Of a stretch of DNA of 8,769 bases, positions 7,070 through 8,769 are shown piece by piece; the stretch's first letter is position 1; each line of letters starts with the position of its first letter. The notes under the pieces are model-generated. The model ran no database searches. It saw only the letters and a list, made by a program, of their open reading frames with translations, and was not told the DNA's origin. Made by a program: the position numbers and the translations under genes. This DNA comes from Thermoplasmata archaeon (GTDB taxonomy: Archaea; Thermoplasmatota; Thermoplasmata; Lutacidiplasmatales; UBA184), in contig JAKIWU010000049.1 of the NCBI GenBank assembly GCA_022749905.1, positions 1-8,769 of the forward strand, given 5' to 3'.

Positions 7070-7077
7070 TTCTTATG
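7070..7077 (+). promoter_or_regulatory. Putative TATA box for tRNA-Ser
   Basis: TTCTTATG is centred about 30 nt before the mature 5' end of the tRNA at 7104. A small inverted repeat (CCGAC, 6-nt loop, GTCGG; 7078-7093) sits between box and tRNA. It may lie in the 5' leader or act weakly in ending isomerase transcription. The call rests on spacing. Confidence 0.45.
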
Positions 7078-7103
7078 CCGACCTTCATGTCGGGGCGCCG
7101 GGT

Positions 7104-7223
7104 GCTGAGGTAGCCTAGCCCGGCCAAGGCGCCAGATTCGAGATCTGGTGGTGCGTATGCATCGCGGGAGTTCAAAGGAGCCGGGGAGACTCGACCCCGG
7201 CGCGGAAAATCTCCCCCTCAGCG
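7104..7223 (+). tRNA. tRNA-Ser(CGA) with a T-loop intron
   Basis: Once 33 nt are removed this is a complete class II tRNA of 87 nt that reads UCG codons. The acceptor arms GCTGAGG (7104-7110) and CCTCAGC (7216-7222) pair perfectly, with G73 at 7223. T8-A9 are followed by a 3-bp D stem (GCC 7113-7115, GGC 7128-7130) with G18-G19 at 7122-7123. The anticodon stem CCAGA/TCTGG encloses TTCGAGA, giving anticodon CGA at 7139-7141. The long variable arm is GGTGC-GTAT-GCATC (7150-7163). The T arm GGGAG (7166-7170), TTCAAA (7171-7176), then T (7210) and CTCCC (7211-7215) is whole only after splicing. CCA is not encoded. G73 and the long variable arm fit serine identity. Without the intron, acceptor and T stems cannot form, so I regard the split as real. 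Confidence 0.9.
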
Positions 7224-7447
7224 CTCCCCCCGCGCTCCGGGTCGAGTTCGAACTTCGGGGTGGAAGGTCCAACGAGCTTCGCACGGTCGAGGTGGCCCCG
7301 GCCACTCTTGTCCGAAAGGCGCTCACGGAGATCGGCCGCGCACCGGAAGGCTCCGCGGTCTTCCTCGAGGGTCGTTCGATCCCGTTGGATTCGCCGATCG
7401 AGCGGGACTGTAGGCTCCTTGTAATCTCAACGTTCTCGGGAGGCTAG
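7157..7447 (+). CDS. Ubiquitin-like beta-grasp protein ending in Gly-Gly (MoaD/ThiS/SAMP-like)
   Basis: The core (LRVEFELRGGRSNELRTVEV, later AVFLEGRSIPLDSPIERD, then RLLVISTFSGG and the stop) has the size and strand pattern of a beta-grasp protein. The exposed C-terminal Gly-Gly is the hallmark of sulfur carriers (MoaD, ThiS) and archaeal ubiquitin-like modifiers (SAMP, Urm1). Such proteins are activated by an E1-like enzyme and either donate sulfur or are joined to lysines. Which applies here cannot be told, and no E1-like gene is in the window. The start is the odd part. In frame, only GTG 7148, GTG 7151 and ATG 7157 precede the first strand, and all lie inside the tRNA-Ser gene. ATG 7157 gives 96 residues. 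Its first 22 or so codons are tRNA sequence, including the intron. A rare start codon after 7223 cannot be excluded. Confidence 0.72.
   Translation: MHRGSSKEPGRLDPGAENLPLSAPPALRVEFELRGGRSNELRTVEVAPATLVRKALTEIGRAPEGSAVFLEGRSIPLDSPIERDCRLLVISTFSGG
7177..7209 (+). other. tRNA intron at position 59/60 (T loop), BHB type
   Basis: This 33-nt stretch interrupts the T loop between tRNA positions 59 and 60. It folds into a hairpin, GCCGGGG (7180-7186) pairing with CCCCGGC (7195-7201) around an 8-nt loop. The junction can form a bulge-helix-bulge substrate. The 5' bulge is 7175-7177 and the 3' bulge is 7208-7210. The central helix is T7171-A7207, T7172-A7206, C7173-G7205 and a mismatched A7174/G7204. 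Cutting between the second and third bulge base on each side gives exactly 7176/7177 and 7209/7210, which restores a normal TTCAAAT loop. Because AAA occurs at both ends, the junction could shift by up to three bases with the same mature product. Confidence 0.85.
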
Positions 7448-7520
7448 GTCGTTGGTTCGTACGTCGCGACCGAGCCAGAAGGAGCTAAGGGGAGGCGGAC
7501 GCAGTTCTTAGGTAGTGTCG

Positions 7521-8384
7521 ATGGGGACGACGACCACCGGGCCCGCCTGCTCCATCTGCGGCACTCTCATGGCCGCCTCAGAGGAGACATGCCCACAGTG
7601 CGGATTCGCCGTTGCGCTCGGCGGACATGCACTCGCTCTTCCTGCCACGCCATCCGCCCCCCGTCGACGGGGCTCCGGCCGTTCGTCAGCTCGGAAGATC
7701 CCACCCACCCCGGAGGATGAGCCGCCGGGGGACGTGGTCATCGGCGAGCGCGTCACCGTCCTCCGTTCCGAGCTCGCCGCGCTCCGGGCCCTCGGGGGAA
7801 TGCCCCCCGCGGAACCGGACGCCGTTCTGCGATCGGCGCTTCGTTCGGAGCTCCGGTTCGACATCCCCGGCGCCTTGGGGGCGTTGGAGGAGGGCTCGAA
7901 GGCTCTCAACTCCGCTCTGCGAGAGCTTTTGGACACCCGGGTTCGCGCCGTCGAGCGGGAGCAGGAACACCTCGGAGCGAGCGCGCCCGTCGCCCCGTCC
8001 GAGCGGCTGGTGCGGATCCGGGAAGCTGTCACACGCCTCGAATGGTCGGCGGCGGTGGCCCTCTTGACCGAAGAGGAGGCCGAGATCGCGCGCCTGAGGG
8101 CCTCGGGGGGTCGGCCGACCCGACAGACCGCGGCACCCCTCGGTCAGAGCGTTGGAGTGCCCTTGGCCAGCATGAACAGCATTCTCGAACGCGCACGCTC
8201 CCTCCAGGTTCTCGTGCGTTCCCTGCCCCCGGAGAGCCCCCTCGCGGTCCGAGCGACAGCCCAGATCCGGGAAGCCACGGAGCTCCTGCGACTCCGCAAA
8301 GTGGAAGAAGCCGAGGCAACGCTCGCTCGCCTGATGGACGACCTTCTCGCAGCCGGTGAGAACGAGGCCGAGGTCGTCTCGTGA
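7521..8384 (+). CDS. Zinc-ribbon protein with helical repeats, unknown function
   Basis: This protein of 287 residues has an N-terminal zinc ribbon with four cysteines in CSIC (C10, C13) and CPQC (C24, C27). A linker rich in Pro, Arg and Ser runs to about residue 75. The rest is charged and alpha-helical, with at least two copies of a helical unit of about 55 residues (about 80-140 and 217-280) and a shorter related stretch (about 163-195). In these a helix, a Pro-containing turn and two more helices can be seen. No catalytic motif, signal peptide or membrane segment is visible. It may be an adaptor or scaffold. ATG at 7521 has AGGT seven bases upstream; GTG at 7515 would add two residues. 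It follows the ubiquitin-like gene by 73 nt with no clear terminator, and it overlaps the next gene as GTGA. I do not recognise a named family. Confidence 0.82.
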   Translation: MGTTTTGPACSICGTLMAASEETCPQCGFAVALGGHALALPATPSAPRRRGSGRSSARKIPPTPEDEPPGDVVIGERVTVLRSELAALRALGGMPPAEPDAVLRSALRSELRFDIPGALGALEEGSKALNSALRELLDTRVRAVEREQEHLGASAPVAPSERLVRIREAVTRLEWSAAVALLTEEEAEIARLRASGGRPTRQTAAPLGQSVGVPLASMNSILERARSLQVLVRSLPPESPLAVRATAQIREATELLRLRKVEEAEATLARLMDDLLAAGENEAEVVS

Positions 8385-8611
8385 GCGCGGATGGACTCCG
8401 CGAGCGCGCCGATGCCGTTCTCGCGCGCGCCTCAGCCCTCGAAGAGGAGGGCCTTCCGTTCCCCACGTCCACCATCCGGGACGCCGTCGAGGGTGCGCTC
8501 GAAGCGGGCGAGAGCGATCGGGCCAAGATCCTGGTCGATCGGACCGAGCTCCTCGTGAACCAGACCGCCGAACATTGGGCGGCCATCAAGGAGCTGCTCG
8601 AGCAAGCCTAA
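8381..8611 (+). CDS. Small helical protein, 76 residues, unknown function
   Basis: This short acidic protein is almost all helix, beginning MSADGLRERADAVLARASAL and ending IKELLEQA. Its GTG start overlaps the stop of the zinc-ribbon gene (GTGA), so the two are probably translated together. The sequence resembles the last helical unit of that neighbour: a helix, a Pro-containing turn, then TIRDAVEGALEAGESDRAKI matching IREATELLRLRKVEEAEATL in pattern. It could be a detached repeat that works with its neighbour as a hetero-oligomer. It could also be a segment of a once longer protein, since coding continues in the same frame after its TAA. No enzyme motif is visible. Confidence 0.75.
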   Translation: MSADGLRERADAVLARASALEEEGLPFPTSTIRDAVEGALEAGESDRAKILVDRTELLVNQTAEHWAAIKELLEQA

Positions 8612-8614
8612 CGC

Positions 8615-8769
8615 TTGCGGGGGACAGCGGAGCAGATCGGGATCGACTGTTCGCCGTTCGATGTAGGGACCCTCGGCGTTCGGGAGGCCCTGCGCGAGGG
8701 GCCGCTCTCCGCAGCCCTCTTCCAAGCCGCCGCGACGCGGGTGACGGCGGCGATCTCCGGGATCGAGAA
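8615..8769 (+). CDS. Partial ORF, helical, unknown function (runs off window)
   Basis: An open frame continues from the TTG at 8615 to the window end, 51 codons with no stop. It lies in the same frame as the preceding gene and only three bases after that gene's TAA. TTG is the first ordinary start after the stop. The next in-frame GTG falls late, inside VTAAISGIE. The visible product contains DVGTLGVREALREGPLSAAL, which resembles the helical unit of the two preceding genes. It may be a separate coupled gene or the continuation of the small protein interrupted by a stop. There is no function to assign, and the start is uncertain. Confidence 0.55.
   Translation, partial: MRGTAEQIGIDCSPFDVGTLGVREALREGPLSAALFQAAATRVTAAISGIE

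Noticed and set aside
7447..7471. Inverted repeat GGTCG/CGACC after the ubiquitin-like gene as a terminator
   Set aside because: The stem is only 5 bp with a 15-nt loop and no T-run follows. It is not convincing as a terminator or operator.

Overview
This window looks like a GC-rich archaeal chromosome segment. The evidence is a serine tRNA that reads well only if a bulge-helix-bulge intron is removed, two single-domain KaiC-like RecA ATPases, an archaeal-type phosphoglucose/phosphomannose isomerase, a small ubiquitin-like protein ending in Gly-Gly, and TATA-like boxes about 25-35 nt before several starts with little or no leader. A Thermoplasmatota-like lineage is my guess from the overall style. 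The sequence alone does not prove it.

Layout. Positions 1-1251 (minus) hold a TPR-repeat protein cut by the window's left edge. A 137-nt divergent gap follows, then an HD-domain phosphohydrolase at 1389-2663 (plus). Its 3' end overlaps, tail to tail, an EVE-domain protein (2518-3108, minus). The EVE gene is the last cistron of a tight minus-strand operon: a KaiC-like ATPase with a roughly 370-residue proline-rich tail (3869-5881), a compact KaiC-like ATPase (3105-3872), then EVE. Both junctions are ATGA stop/start overlaps, which points to translational coupling. From a 138-nt divergent promoter region, a bifunctional phosphoglucose/phosphomannose isomerase (6020-7051) runs on the plus strand.

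Positions 7104-7223 (plus) form tRNA-Ser(CGA) with a 33-nt intron inside the T loop. The only ordinary start codons for the next gene, a ubiquitin-like protein ending in Gly-Gly (to 7447), lie inside this tRNA. It is followed by a zinc-ribbon/helical protein (7521-8384), a 76-residue helical protein (8381-8611, GTGA overlap), and a partial gene running off the right edge (from 8615). By eye, these last three share one helical repeat unit.

The isomerase serves sugar-phosphate metabolism. HD and EVE proteins suggest nucleotide hydrolysis and recognition of modified bases. The KaiC-like pair probably acts as an ATP-driven signalling or scaffold module whose output is unknown. The points most worth following up are the T-loop intron, the tRNA/coding overlap and the disordered-tail KaiC operon.
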